A stretch of 64,000 nucleotides of DNA from Bombardia bombarda (GCA_030512295.1 JAULSR010000001.1:8393001-8457000); one strand, 5' to 3'. Positions 34,709 to 49,700 are shown, counted from the stretch's first letter. Numbers and translations are program-made. Notes: generated from the letters alone by a model not told the origin.

Positions 34709-37700
34709 AGACAGAGACGGGCGGGCAGGCAGGCACGAATGCGATGTAGTCTGATGCGGTCTGATGCGGTCCGCCGGCGCGGCGCAAGAGGTGCCCCTGA
34801 GTCAATTCAGTGCAATACGGTCTGCTATCTGCAGCAGGGCAGAAACGACAGGACAGAAGAGCGCGCGGTAGTGGCAGTTCAGCTGGCAGGAAGGCTTGGC
34901 AGACCAGGCCACAGAAGGACGAATCAATGGCAAGACTCGGTGAGTCTTGTCGGTCTGATCTGTCTTGTCGGTCAGCCTGTCGGTCGGTCGGTATGCGTCT
35001 TGCGGGGGGATTCGTCGCGGGTCGCGGATGGCGGATCGGTCGGCTTCGGGTTACGCTGCTACTACCTCTCTTCTCGACGGCAGCTCATCGACCCCATACT
35101 CGGTCTCGAATTTGGATGGTCTCAGGTTGCATGCAGGTCAGACAAAAGACTGGTACGCCCGAAAGCGGGCTGCCGATTGTGGACTTTGGACTTGTGGACT
35201 GCCGAGTGCTGCTGTCGCTGCTGCTGCTGCTGCTCCGCTGCTGACGACGGGGAGCTGTTGCCGTTGCCGGTCAGGGAACACACAAATATGTCCGCGGCGG
35301 GAACTGGAGCTGAGCTGAGATTGGAGCTGGAGCGGGAGCGGGAGCTGAAGCTGGAAGAGCGGGCTGTTTGGAGCGGGAGCAGGTTCATCCCATTTCAAAT
35401 GCATTGCATGGCATGGATGGATTGGTTTGCTTCAAAAGGTTATTAGGGGTCTACCTGCAGCAGAGAGATCAAAAGCTCCGCATTTTGCGTGGAATAATTG
35501 CTATCAGAGGCTCAGTAGTCAGGAGCAGGACAAGGCAGTCACCACCCGTAACCACCACCACCACCACCACCACCACGCAGTCACCACTGCCAAAAGCGAA
35601 AAAGTCCACGACCCAGAGGGGTGGCAGGCACGACCATGGCTGTCGATTGCTCAGCTTGGCTCGAGCTTGGCTCGAGCTTGGCCAGTCCCAACCAGGAAAG
35701 GGCAAATCTCAACAAGGCCTGATAAGAAGCCGAGGCAGCGAATCAATGTCCCGCGTCCAAGACGTTTGAATCGAGTAAGTGCCACCAACCCCCACCCTCC
35801 GAATCGAATTAAATTTCAAAGAACCTGCCAAGAAGTTCTTTCCCAGCACAGCGAAGCGCTGCCCGACCTACGGGGATCCCATCCGTTTTCAGTGCCCTCC
35901 AGACTCCAGCCCTCCAGCCCTGTCCATATTGCGCTTGCATCAACATAAGCCCCATCTCGCCCAGCGATTCAATTTCAAGGCCAAAAGATGCAGTCCACGC
36001 CAGGCGATAAGATAGCCAAAAATTGACGTCTTGGAGCAACCATCTCCACGTTTCAACGTTTGCCGTTCGCCCGCCTAAGTCTACCTAAGTCTACCTCAGT
36101 CTGGACTTGGACCAACGGTGTTTTCTAATTGGGTTTCCTTCATCCACGGTTCGAGGCCGTCCCATCTCCTCCCATTCACATCACAGCTGGTTCCTGTTTG
36201 CAGTCTAAGACATGGAAAAAGTGGGCCGTCCTAAAATCGATAAGGAACCGAGGTACATACCGTCAGGTATCTTTAGGTACCTTATCCAGAGAACCCAACT
36301 TGTATCTCAACAACACATGGGAAAAAAAGAAGGGGAAAAAACGAGGCAGCCATGTGCTTGAATAAAGTCGGTCTAAAATGGACCGTCAAACATCCATGAT
36401 CAACCGCCCATGTTACCGTATTCGCACCACCTTGCCTACCCCCCCTGTCTCGTGGATTATGTATGTACGTATACGTACTACAACACTACAATGCAGGTTT
36501 GCCCCAGGTCGGATTTGACGTCGTCCCAGAGTCCGGGAATACCTAGGTGTCTGTCTGGCAACATGTAGACTAGACTTGCGGGAGGTGGTTACTACACACA
36601 CTGCCTCAATGGGGTCAAAAGGCGGCACTTTTGCCAATATCGACCTACGAACATCTATCCCGACCTCCTTACCGACCTCATTGTCCATACCGATAGCTGC
36701 AGGCACCCGAAGATAGAAATGACGGCAGGAAACGGCACATGGCCTATTTGTCGGCGGCTCTTAGCCTCTCTCCCTCACGCATCACACACACTTCTCTCTC
36801 AGCTTACCTCCAACACACAAAAGCAATGGGCTACCTACCATTCATCACCTTCCAAGCTGCAACTGCAACTGCAACTGCATGCCACTTGCTGCACTGTCCT
36901 TACCCTCCCGCCCTACCCCATGACCGGTCAGCACACCCAGAAACAACTTCCATATTCCTTGCTGCACACTATTGAAATATACATGGCATCTTGTGTCAGC
37001 GCCAACGTTCCATCATCTGTCAGTAAATGATTGTCTTGCGACGACATGGGAAAACAAATCCAAAAAAAAGTAAAAGAAAAAGAAAATTTGATCAAGTCAC
37101 TAAGTTATGTAGGTGGCTACATGTATCAAAAGGAAAAAGTCTTTCCTTTCCCCCTTCCTCCCAAAAGATCCCAACACATGCAGCAGACCATCAGCCCCAG
37201 AAGAGCCAGAAAGAAGAAAAGAGAGGCAAGGCAATAAAAGAAAAAGCAGGAAATAAAAGAGGGCCCGTATGTGAAATGTTTTCTTTTTCGTTCTGAGCCC
37301 ACCCCTAAGGTAGGTATATGTACCTTGGTATGTAAAACTCTGCTGTGGGTATGATCACAAATCCTAGTTGATCTGGGGATCGCTATAGTACATTCACGTA
37401 ATGAGCAAACTGATCTGCAAAGACAAGTGATGTGGCATAAAACATCGGATTTCCGAATCCGAACCCGACGTGTAACCAAAAGAAACAACCCTGAAAGCAG
37501 AACAAACTTCTGGTACACTTACAAATCACACAGAAAGTTTTGACAATCCAGTAGACAAGGTAGTAGTGACACTGAGCAGTAACCCAGAACCACAAGAATA
37601 CCTGCCTCACGTACAAATAACAATAAGAATAGTTTGAAGAAAGCAAAACAAAGGCCTACCAAAACACAACCCGTACGTGACCCATAACCGTGACCAAACC

Positions 37701-38570
37701 ATGAACCGAATCATCTTAGATAGTTAGTAACTTAATGAAAACTAAAAGAGGAAAAGAAAAGAAGGAGACATGAAAGAACCGATACACCAAAAGTGCGCCA
37801 TCAATTCATCCGTGCCTCCCTTAAGACCCATACCTATCATACCATCATCATACCATATCCAAACCTCATGACCGTGTTCATCCCATCCTCATCATAACCT
37901 TCCGAGTGCGTTGGGGGGGGTGGGGGGTTTATCAAGGTACCCATCCCGTGCTTGACCGACCTGAGCTAAGCTAAGTGTTCCATCATCTTGATGGAAGCAA
38001 GCAATTATGTGTAAAAGATAGTATGTAGCAAAAGATTGCAAACTTCAGACAAAAAACCAACACACACTCGAGGAATACTAAACAAAAAAAGGACAAATCT
38101 CGGCAAACTCTTTCTCTCTATGTACTCGCTCGCCTGTTCCTATTCTCGTTTCCGTTCCTGCTATGCATGTCTGTCCTATCCTAAGATACCCTGGGAGGTA
38201 TGTATTCGTAATCCGCCCGCCTTCCATGGCAGCAGCAAGCAGCCGGTCATCTGTGAAGACAGACTTTCCTTTACAACGAAAGAATAACAAATAAAAAAGT
38301 ATTAACAAAAAGATAATAGCAAGAAGAGCAAGACGATGTCTATCCCAAATCAGCGTATCAATAACAAAAACACAGTTTGTCTATTCCCTCAAAGATCCCA
38401 GTTTCCCCCCTCCCAATATGAACGCCTTCCCATCCGGATTTCCGGCAATGCGCTGCATACCGTCTTCGATCGAACGAGCCCACCAGACCAGACCAGACCA
38501 GACCCAGTCCGAGCCATGCCATGCCGTCCGAGAAGTCCAATATTCATTCGTAACCTCGAGCCTTTCTCGG

Positions 38571-38601
<31 letters not shown>

Positions 38602-38664
38602 AACCATCGCATCCCAGTCGTAAATTCCACCCTTCTTGATTAATAGACACCATCCAGCTTTCCG
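34709..38664. other. Intergenic region of ~4 kb, no gene seen
   Basis: Lies upstream of the Zn2Cys6 gene and downstream of the MFS gene. Contains a CAC trinucleotide run near 35556-35577, CCGGTCGGTCGGTATG-type repeats near 34965-34993 and an A29 homopolymer at 38571-38599. Open frames are short and overlap on both strands. A 5' region this long could hold a large leader or distal control elements for the transcription factor. Confidence 0.5.
38571..38599. repeat. A29 homopolymer
   Basis: Twenty-nine consecutive A residues about 65 bases beyond the stop codon of the leftward MFS gene. Confidence 0.85.
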
Positions 38665-40750
38665 CTACGCGCGACGACCCGCTTCGTCCCGTATTATCTC
38701 AGACGAATCCCGACCACCCTCGATTATGGTATTGTTGTCGTCGTTGTCGTCTTCTGCGTCATCATCGTCGTCGTTATTCCCGTCCATCCTCCCCTTCGGC
38801 TCCGTTATCCTGAAGCTGATATATGCGCCACCAATCGTAACCAGCCCCGTGACCCACCACGCGAGACCCGAGTAGCCGCTTTCCAGCCCCATGGCGTAGA
38901 GAGCTCCCGACACAGCCGGCCCGAAAGCGCGGCTCAAGCTGGCCGTCGAGGCGGCCACACCATTGATCGTACCTAGCGACAAAAGGGTTGGCGCCGAGTT
39001 GGTCAGAAGGATGGCGTTGCTCGGATATGCCATCGTAGAGTATGTACATTTCCAAACCACGATCGCGTAGATGCCCACCATGCGAAGGTTTTCTGGCAGG
39101 AGGACTAGGTACGGCGTGATGAAGTAGAGTAGCGGGTAAGAGACGGACAGGAACCGGAACAGCCGAAGAGCGCCCAATTTTTCGGTGACCAGCGGGAACA
39201 AGAAGGAGGTCGATACCATCGAATACAGTCCTTGGATCGATAATATGACACCGATAGTCTTCGTATCGAATCCGAATCCATCGGCAAACTTGAACGGCAG
39301 AGACGAAGGCTGATGGTGGTCTGGAGGGCTGGTACTCAAAAACACAGGGAGAAGCGAGTCAAACGTCATAGTATGACTAGGATGCTGTCAGTATTACATG
39401 TCCATTGAAAGCCTGGAGGGAAACTCACAATGCAAGGATACCATATGAAATGATAACGAGTATGACAGGCCTGCTGAATGCCTTGACCGTCGGCTTTCTA
39501 TCGGGCCTAATGGACATCTTATTCCCACTTGCCTCCAAATCGAGCGAGTCGTGTTCATCGTCATGGTCGCCTGCAGATTCCTCTTGGTCAGAACCATCAG
39601 CAGTTCGGTACCCCGGCAAGAGCTCCTCGTTCTCATAAAGCAGCGGCCGCTCTTCTGGGTTCTTAGTCCGTGGAACTGCAACTGGCTTCTTGGGGAAGAT
39701 ACGTGAGAGTAAGTAGTTTCCGAACTCCAACCCGTGATCGCGTTGTTGTTTCCTCTCCGAATGAGTCTCCTCCAGGAAGAGGATGCCGATGATGACCCCC
39801 ATAAACACACAGATGGCGCTGAAGAGGTTGGGGAGCAGGTAGGGGAAATGATCCCAGATGCTGCCAGGAGAGAACACGGATGGTAGAGACTCGACCGGCT
39901 TTGCGAGTGCGCCTCCGATCATGGGCCCGATGATAGATCTATGAACCAGTCAGTCTAACCATATCCATCAGATCTGATCGGGCGAGCTATCATCTTACCC
40001 TAGGCACCAGACCAAGGGCATGATGGAGTATGCTCGAGCTGCTCATTGTTAGCAAGATGGTTTGTTAGACGGGAAATTGCTTGGCAACGCACGCTGATGT
40101 TCTTTAACAGTAACCAGTTCTGCGACAGTCGTCTGCAAGACCCCGATATTTCTTTAACCGTCAGTTCAGTACCTTTAACGGTTCGGAAACTTAGAATCGG
40201 AGACCAACCCGTTCAAGAAACCTCCCAGAGCCCGGGCAAAGAGTGCAACTGGGAGACTTTGGGCAAAGCCGAATATCAAAACACTGAGACCGGTACCAGC
40301 CAGACCCATCAGCAAAACCGGTTTGCGGCCGATTTTATCGCTGAGTCTTCCCCACAAAACACTGGTGGAAAATTCGGCGAAGGTGAATGAAGAAGTCACC
40401 ATGCCGGCATAGAATGAGATTTTGGTCTCGTCATCAGTAATATTGAAGTCTTTCACCATATGGTAGATGTATGGAAAGATGGACATAAAAGCGATGGGCT
40501 CGCATATCCTGCAAAGAGCTGCACATCGTTAGAAGATGCCTTACACATGGTAAAGCCTCCTAGGCCAGCCTCGGGTGAAGGTCAAGTCATCAACTTTGAT
40601 AAAAGGGATGCCTCTAGCAATAGTAAAGGACATACCAAGGATCAGTAGCTGCCTCGCCGGGTACGGCGGAATCTCCTTTCTCCTCGACATCTTGCCGTAA
40701 AGTTTCGCTCCCATGACCGGGGTTTTAGCCCCTCGTGAAACCAGGTCCAA
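38665..40750 (-). CDS. Major facilitator superfamily transporter (ZIFL/YCR023C-like)
   Basis: Six exons (40750-40636, 40518-40209, 40151-40093, 40038-39999, 39938-39429, 39376-38665) keep frame at every junction and give 581 residues. The joins restore family motifs: LLILALCRICEPIAFMSIFP in helix 1, GRLSDKIGRKPVLLMGL (the MFS motif A loop), GGFLNGNIGVLQTTVAELVT and PRAYSIMPLVWCLGSIIGPM. Helices 1-6 and 7-12 flank a long charged cytosolic loop with GNYLLSRIFPKK and an acidic region. The C-terminus is Asp/Asn-rich, hence cytosolic. Relatives include fungal YCR023C-type and plant ZIFL transporters; substrates are poorly known. Introns are 52-117 bases, with clear CTAAC or CTGAC branch sites in most. 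Exon 2 ends at an atypical GTTGGT donor. Confidence 0.9.
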
Positions 40751-43700
40751 GAGACAGCACTTTGAGATGAAGGAAGCAAGGCTGTATCAGCTGAAAAGAG
40801 CCGATAACAAGGACGGAGAGACGAGATTGTGTGTGCAGCTAGTAGGGAAGGTCGCGGATATATAGGTTTGCTCTAAGAGTTTGTTGTTATTGTTGGTCAC
40901 CTGGTATGAAAGACCAAGAAATGTGTATACCGATGACTTCAACTCGGGACACAGCCAAGCAGTCGTGGGACACAGAACTCGGGGATGAAGAGGCTCTGAA
41001 TAACCCACAACGTATGATGCAGTGTTGTGAGAGACAAGACGAAGATGAGAAGTTGGCAGTGAGTTGGTAGGGACGAAATAGAGTGAGCGAGTGAGAGCGA
41101 GAGAGAGAGCAGGAGAGGATATTAAGAAGACGATGGGGATGAAGCAAGGGAGTGTATGTAGTTATACATCCAAGTAGGTACCGCCAACCAAGAAAGTATA
41201 CGGATACCAAAGAAGGCAGCCAGGGCTGAAAAGGGTCACCAGATCATCCATCTGGTTGTGGGGACGTGGAAACCCTGGCATAAAATATTATGTTGTTGAA
41301 ACAATGAAACAGCGGTGACAAGCAGCAACTTCGACCCAAGAGAAAGACGGCAGATGATCCTGCCCGGAGAGCACTAGGTAAGTTCAGGTAGTAAAGCAAG
41401 ATTGGACGTGAATGCCGCGATAGTCTCGAGGGGGATCCTAGGACGGACAGGGCAAGGACAGCCCATGGAACTTGGCAAGCATGGCTGGCTCCCGACTGTC
41501 GTCTATCCATGTCAATACACCCATGCTCTCCCCTGCAGGGATGCGCCATCCATACGGCCTTGACGGTCCATCATTGTTTCTTTTTGGTACCTGATGTGGT
41601 GTCGATTTAAGTGGCGTCAGGTCCACACTGACACACCAGGGAATGGAAACGGCTGGGTTCCTATGCTAAAAAAGACATTGATGCTAGAAACCAGGCTGGC
41701 TAGCTGTGCTGGTCTGATCCGGGAGGGGGACGAGGGGAGGCATGGTGAATGGCATCAATTCAAGATCTGAGCCGTTGCACAAGCGCAGCGCAGCGAATTT
41801 GCAGTTTTAGTTCAGTCCGGTCCAATTTGATTCAATCAAGTCAGTCCAGTAGAGTCTTGACTTGTCCTGTCTCTTGTGTCTCTGTCCAGTCCAGCTCAGG
41901 TATTCGTAGTTCAGTCCAGTCAAATCCAGCGCTCGTCTGGGCAAGAAGGCGTCCCGTAGGGGTTGCCTTGCGCGTGCCTTATAGGCGGCTGTCTGCATCA
42001 CGAGGATTTTGTGCTTATCCAAGCCTATTGTTGCATGGCATGGCTGACAGGAGCGTTGAGCGCATCGCACAGCAGCAACAGTGGGGAATACAAGCAAGAG
42101 AAGCAAGAGAAGCAGCAGGAGAAGCAGCGGGCAGCAGTAGTAGCGGGGCTGTAGACCGCCTTACCGGGACTTCTGACGACCGCCGACCACCAACTTGTGT
42201 GGATTTGCGGACTTGTGGCTGCGGCTGCGTCACCTTCGGGTGAGATTCGACGAGCATGGAACCTATGGCGGACGGCGGCTGCCTCGGCCAGCAAAGCACA
42301 CAATACGACTCGCTCGCTCGCGGGAGCCAGGCGATGGGTAGTGGTAGGGTATTGGAAGTTAGGCGGATAGATGGTGGTGCTGTTGGCAGGAAAGAAAAAG
42401 TAGGAGGAGCAGACCGACGGGACCACCATAAGCAACAGGAGGGCAGGGCAAAGCGGGCAGGGCAGGGCAAGCACGAAGCCATTTCAAGCAACGGAAGGTA
42501 CACCTCACTGGGCTGGCTGCGTCCACTACGTAGGGGGCATGTAGGGTATGTAGGGTTGGGAAGGTACGTCCGACACCACGCGATGTAATATCATACCAGG
42601 TACGGAGAACGTACCTGCCATTCTTACGAATACTGGTGAACCAACCAACTTCAATGGTCGTCGTTAAGATAGGTGCCAACCTAACCCGAGTAAGGTAGTC
42701 CAGATGTTCGCAAATCTGTGCGTAAAAGTTCGCAGTCCTTCTTGTTTTATTAGTTGCCGTAACAAATCCAGGTACCTACTGTTGAGTTGGATTGCCCGCG
42801 AATCCGGCACTTGGTTGCATGCCTTTTTGTGGGCTTAAGTCTAAACAGACAAGGGGGTGGGGGAATATTTCTTGACAGCAAGGCGTTTGTGATAAATTTT
42901 AGTGTTTGAAGGAAGGCGCCATGAGCATTTTCTAGTGCCGCGGGCAAGTTCGCCGCGCCAAAGGAAAAAAAAAAGAAAAAGAAAAGGGGCAAAGGGAGAA
43001 AAAAAAGAAAAGAAGCATGCCCAGTTAGGCAAAGTTCAGGCCGTGCGTAGTGGACGGTGCTGCTGAATGCTGACCGACGGAGGCCGCTAGTCATGAGGCG
43101 GTGAATAGAGAGGAGGTTGATGAGAGGGCCGGAGGCCGACGGGACAACTCCGGGAGCGCCATCCGGTGAGAACTGTGGAGAGACGACTAGAGATTTGTCC
43201 TGTGCAAGGGACTGTGTGCGCGCAATAATTCGTGAAAGCCATTCTCTTGCCTCTCACTCACGCGCCTTGGTGGTGCGGGACGAGGAAAAAGGAGTCTACA
43301 GTGTAGGACGTAAAATGAAGGTAGCTCCCGAAGTATTATTCGTACGATGCTGACGGCTCGGTTCCCGGGTACCGTGCGTAGCAGTCTCCAAGATGGGGCG
43401 GTATCAGTCGGTCGCTTCGCCGCCTTGCGACCGGCATGAATGCGAGGCAGCATGGAAGCGGAAGTAGAAGCAGCAAACAAGGCTGACAAAGGCAAGGGAT
43501 TTCCATCTCTCGTATACGCGCCGCTTTCCATACTGGTTAGGTACCTACAGTGGAGGCCCAGGCAATTTTTCGTTATAATAATTATCTCTACAGTGAGTTT
43601 GCGCAGCTAAGATAGTGAAAAGCGTGGTGAGCCCTTGCAAGTCCCCAACACCCCCCCACTACCGAGGATCTGGCCTATGACGGGGTAAGTCCAGTGGGCC

Positions 43701-46700
43701 CAGTTGCACGATTGGGAACAATGGTGAGAAACGAGCGCCAACGGCAACCAGTAGATGGTGTGGTGACTGCAGTGATCCGTTATCCATGATCCATGACCTA
43801 AAGCCCCCATTGTCCGCCAAACTCGTGTGTTGATTGCCCGCGTTGATTTCCCAGTCTGCGGGTGTGCGAGGGGGTGGTGATTGATGAGCGACTGGAGGGG
43901 GTAAAGATAGGCAGAAAAGTGAGGGGCAGTATCTATTTAGTACGTACACACACCGGCCGCAGCTTCCGAATAGGATTATCACGGCAAAAAGGGCAGGCAC
44001 AGGCGCAGGGCAGGCTGGGCAAAAGAGATTTAGTAACAGAGGCATTATTGATGACCGCCCGAGAAGGCAGCGACTGCCGACCGCTTCTCTCCGTGTGCCG
44101 GGCGTTAGGCTGAGGTGGATGCCTCATTCCATCGAAACCAACACTACATACGCCCGGGCGGCGAGGGTGGGGAGGCTCGTGGGTGTAGTGTAGGCTGGCG
44201 GGCAGGGCATGGCGGGGGTGGTCGTAGGGCAAAGGCTAAGATATTCTCTGCAGCACCGGATTGGACACGACTGATGATCCTTGATGCAACTATCTGAGAT
44301 CAGAAGCAGCGCGGAATCCTTCCAGCGAGCGCCTTGCGCCCAGCAGCTGCAGCCCGCGCATATGGGTGGTGGGCTGGTGGGCTGGTGGGCTGGTGGGCGA
44401 CCTCACTCACAGTACATTACCAGTGGTACGGACTACCTGATGTCCCGAGTTTCTATGTGCATGGCGGGGGACGAGGGCGGCGATGCTCCTGCCTGCTGTG
44501 TCGAGATGTACCAAGTGCAGAGTGAGTGGGTGCACCACCGTCCCGTGCTTGGTTGGACGTGGAGGCTGACGACGAGCCGAACCTCTTTTTTCTGGTTAAT
44601 GAGGCATATTGATGCTTAGTAGCGCGACGTGACCAGCCATGCAGCACCCTCTCCGTCGTCGCCCAACTTGAGTGATGCCTTTGCTGGTTAGTAGCCCCAC
44701 CTCCCTTTGTGATTGTGCTGAGCGGCACGGGCAGGGGGTTTTGTCATTCGATGGAGGCTAGGCTGAGCCATTCATGTGGTGCTACAGTGCAATGCAATTT
44801 GGGGAGCCGGCTGCTGCATGCCAGAGCAGCGGGATCTGCCAACTACCGACCGCGACGGACTCATTGGACGGGCGCGTTGGCGTCAAGAGACGGATGATAG
44901 GTGTAAGACCGGATGTATCATCTCACTCATGGCGTGCTGTTCCCGGGTCGTTGGTGTCGTTCGTTCGCTAGGGTTCTATGAGGATGGAAATCTAACCGAG
45001 CCCGCGGAAGCTCGGAAGACGCGCCTTACTCCTCACATCTCACTGTCGATGCGTCGCTTTGTCTGGGTGGCGCTGACAGAGAGTCGATATCTGCCCGTTG
45101 TCCGTACATACACACACAGGCGCAGCGCGCCTGCGACTGGAGCTAGGTGTGGGCAAAAAAAGCAACCGAGTATTAGTCTAGTCTTGCGGAAGTCGACCTT
45201 GAATCCGCGGTTACACACGTTTGCGCCTCGCCGAGCTACTGCCAGCTCAAAGGTCTCAAAAACTGTGTGGTGCTATCTCGACCGCGGAGGCTCGACTGCA
45301 AACTGTGGAGTGCAACGGGCCAAACCTAAGAAACGCTAGATGCCAATGGAAGGAAAATCACGTAACATGAACGCCAGTAGCGTCGCGTAAGTCGAAGGAA
45401 AGAAGCCGATGGTGAACAGTCTCCACTGTTTTAGGTATCTATGCACAGTACAATGTACATGTACATACACTAATGGAATAGGAAAGCGCATCCACTGGTT
45501 CAGCGACTGTGGTCAGCCATTAGTTGAATGCCCATTGTTAAAAGTTAAATTGCAGGTATGATGCATCACGTACGTGCGATTCCAGTTGGCACGCCATTAT
45601 CCGCGTATCTAATCCATAGGTACATGTACAGTACTGGTAAGCATGGCAACCCCCATAACTTCGTGCTCCATGCCCAGTAAGGCGGGTGCCCCGGCTCCTA
45701 TGGTGCGGTGTAGGTGGCACAGGAGGTTAGGGGAGCTGGAATAATCCGGGGTGATCTCACCGCACGGCCTGAGACCATGTTTGTCTTGTTCCAAATCGTT
45801 TGCACAGAACCACATGCACGAGGGTACCCAGCCTCCTACACGATAGTGTGACTTTAACGAGGCTCGGACAAAACCAGAAACCAATCGGCGGAGCCGTCAT
45901 AATAAGGGAGAGAAAGTGCGACCTGAGAGAGATACCTCACCACCTTGGCCAATGAAATTAGAGAACCTTTGGTTCGGCATGGTGAGCCGGAGAGCCCCAA
46001 TTAGTTGTATTCCGTAATGCTAGTGGAGGTGTTTGCCGCTCTTTGAGCCAATTGACCCAGCTTGCCCAAATCGGACATGATGGTGAGCTAGCTGGATGCT
46101 GATTGGTGATCGCCCAAATTGATGTTGGGCTGCTTGGAACAAGGGCCCCTGTCCGCCGCCCCTGTCCGCCTGTTCGAAATGGCTTTCCCCATTAACGAAC
46201 TTCCACACTGTCGGGACTGGGGTTGAGGCTCTTGGCTCATAATTTCCGGCATCCTTCTAGCCTCTCTGGGCAACATCTGAACGGCTTCCTTTGTACCCGA
46301 TTGCCCGTATTCTAAACATGCGCGTGCTGGCACTAGTCTACAATCCAGCCCTGGTTTGTTTGTTAGCGAAGTCCAAAGGACAGGGGTACTGGTCGAAACT
46401 TCTCAAATGAACGAAAGAACAACCAATTTTAACAAAATAAAAACAGCTTTATTAAATAGAGGGTATGCCATTTTACCTACATACAAATTTTCAAGCGTTG
46501 AAAAAGGGTTTTTGGTCGTAAAACTGCTGCAAATTGAAATTTTGAACGGGACCCTTGCCCAAAGTCCCGCGCTAACAAACGAACTAGAACTGGATTATAG
46601 TGGCTGCATTAAACCGTCATCTTTGGGTTGCACTCAGGATGACTCGCGGAGGTAGCTAGATGAATTTATGTTTCATCTCGACTCACGCTGATGATCATTT

Positions 46701-49700
46701 CAACTTCCAAGTTTATTATTGCCGGATCACATTGTGCAAGCGGCTTCGGTTTCGGCTTAGTGTTGTTGAGGTGGTTGGACCTCCTCCATCCTTGAGAGGT
46801 TTCTTTGAATCGTTGATAAGGGAAACCTGGAACCCCGTCATTCCGCTTGGAACCCAGGTTCTTCTGAGACATGCTGAGTAAAGGACTCATGATGGTGCGT
46901 GCGTAGGTGCTGACGGCGGCGGCGGCTGCTCGAATGAACTAAGCTTGACTGCCAAGAGCAAACGGCCTTGTAGACTGCCCGGGTGTTTATAGAGTGTATA
47001 GGCATGTGTTATGTGTATGCATGTCGTGCATCATTGCCATGTACCCAAGGTACCTATTTTAGTCGATAGATGGGGTTGGAGATATGATTTGTTCCTCGGT
47101 GTTTCGTCAGCCCGTGTTTTTTACACTACCGACTTTTCTTACACTACTTCGTACCTACCTACGTCTACAGCAACAAGATCACATCGTATCACTTGATTAG
47201 ATCATCAGAGCGGGGCAAGATTCAGAGATCTGACAAACCCGACCTGCCCCTGGCGTAAATTGACTTGGATTGTGATAGCCACCTACCTAGGTACCCGACC
47301 TGCCTAGACTCAGAACCTAAGAGAGTAACAAGAGCCTTGCAAGTTATCTTGTATCCGCAATATGGCTTGACAACTTTGCCAAGATGTGCCTCGTCAAGTG
47401 TGGCCAGGGAAACACTCACGAACGTACGATGATTAAATTGGGATTTGAAACGACGGGCTTGTTCAAGCTAACGTTGCCTACCTGACGTACTAGCGGCATG
47501 GTACGCGGTTGTACTGTGGTATTGTTGGCGTTCGGAATTTCCATGCTAGACAATGGAGACGACCAGAGGTACATGATAGGTAAGGTATACATGAGAATTC
47601 TGTGATGTGGTAAGACTTCCGTTTCCATCTGCCGTCAACTCCCAACGACCCCCAAGACCTTTTGCTTGTGGCGATTCTCCTGAAATCTTAGCATCTAGTT
47701 CTGGCAAGGGGAGAAGCCGAGTGGACGTTCGAAGCAAGTTCCTGAGCCACGCCAAGGAGTACCTTTGCTTCTAGCGCGGGAGGCTCATGAGTGGTGCGTG
47801 TGGGGTTTCTTCCAATGGGATGGGAGGGGGCTGACGGCTTGGATCATGTAGCTGCGCTTGCTATCGAATGAGAGAGGCTGGAAACCCAAGAAAAAAGACC
47901 GAGGAGGAAAAAAAGAGCTCATGGGAAGTGCTTGGACGAAAAAAAAAGCTTTCTTCCAGCTTCTCCACGGTCGACCAAACCAACCCACTCACCAAGCCAG
48001 CACGCGTGGCTTCAATTGCCGCCGCTCACAATCACTACACATACGCTTCGTACAAGTACTATCTGTACTTCTACCAATACTGGCTTTGCTCCTTGTTACG
48101 GAGTGCAGTGAGTGCGCTGCACTCGAGCTTTCGGTTCCGTCTGCGCGGATCCGAAGGCCCCGAAAAGCTGCATGGATTGGGATACAGCACCCATGGATTC
48201 ATGGATGAGCCATGGGTTAGCACCAACCTGGAAATAGGTGCATGCTACCCAGATGCCCAGCTCGAGCCCCCGGCGCCCTGCAACAGGCTTCTTCAGGTGC
48301 GGATTGCTGCCGCTTCCGAAAGCAAAAACGCGACGCAACCGCAACGCATGGGAAGGCAGCGCAGCGCAAACGCAACGCAATCATGACCTGAGTGTCCAAG
48401 TACCAGGGATCTACTTCAGCCAATAAAGAACGACAGGCCCCCACGCCATTCGTTCTGTCCCTGTCAAAAGCCTCCTTGCCTGCAAGACAGCGAAAGGAGC
48501 TCATAACTAAAGTTATTGGTTGGGGCCCTCACCCAGATAAGGAATGGATTACTGAAGCTCGTGGAAACTGACTAGAAGAACAGAAATGCTGGCTCTTCAT
48601 CAGCTAGAAACAGAAGGAATTTGCGTTGACCAACGGAACGGTAGGAGGGCGGGCAAAACCTATTCAGGGCAGGTGCGAAAAAAAAAATCGCATCGTGACT
48701 TCCTCTGGAAACCCATGCTCCAAATTGTGCGCCAGCCCCCCCCCAAGGAGCACCTTCCTGGAACACCTGCATACATGGAAACTCGGAGTCTCAGTGTGCA
48801 ATTGCCAGCGAGAAAAGCGTCCTCAGTTCCTTGACTCCACGATTCCACGGTGGCTTGCCCCATCGTTTTCAAGTTTGCGTCTGGGGATCACTGCAGCCGC
48901 TGGTCTGCCAAATTTAGCGATAAGTTTCGAGCGGGCCTGGCTCGTAGCTCTCGTCGCGGGTAGTTGGTTATCTTCACATGGATCTTGTCTCTGAGAGAGA
49001 ATCGATCGCCCGCCAGGGACCCTCTTGCTTGAGGGTTTTCAACCCTGTCGGTCGTTTTCCCATGATCCGTGCGGGACGATAGGCCTCACTTACAGCACGT
49101 CAGCACCACCAGTGCCACCAGCATACCAGACGTGCAGTACCAAAGAACCTGACCACATGGATTGGATAGTAGGCATCCTGCCTTGATGTGTAAGTAAGGT
49201 CAGCATCTGCCCTAGAATCCGACCCCGTCACCACCCCCATCCACAACCCCGATCTCCAGACCCCCGGACCCTCAGACCCCCAGAACCCCCCAGACTCCAG
49301 GACCACAAGATCCTAGTGTACACTTGAACTAGGATCCCAGAAGTCCTGATCCGGAAGTGCGTCGTCACCACGAATATACGGTGTGCGGTGTGGGTATATC
49401 CGTGTTCCCTCCCCTACCATGATTTGCACATCAGTTGATTTGACCCCGTACTGATACGGCCCATAGCCTGTTGATTATCGACACCAACTACGACCGCACG
49501 CACACTATACCACATCGCGATTGCCTACCTTATTCTGGTACCTATCTTGCCGGGACATCTCGGTGGGGAGCCAGCCAGGGTCTAACGCACGGTTCGACTA
49601 TCCAGCCTCTGTCATGCCATCGATGTGTCCGTCTTTCCCCCACAAGCTCCAGTTCCGAATCCTTACTGCGGAGAATCCTCGGTACAGAGTTCAACCGAAC

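Noticed and set aside
44776..45339. 187-codon open frame in the gene-free stretch
   Set aside because: No recognisable motif, mixed composition, and comparable frames overlap it on the other strand.
47858..48386. Two overlapping frames of 116 and 172 codons
   Set aside because: Overlap each other in different frames with no motif or splice context.
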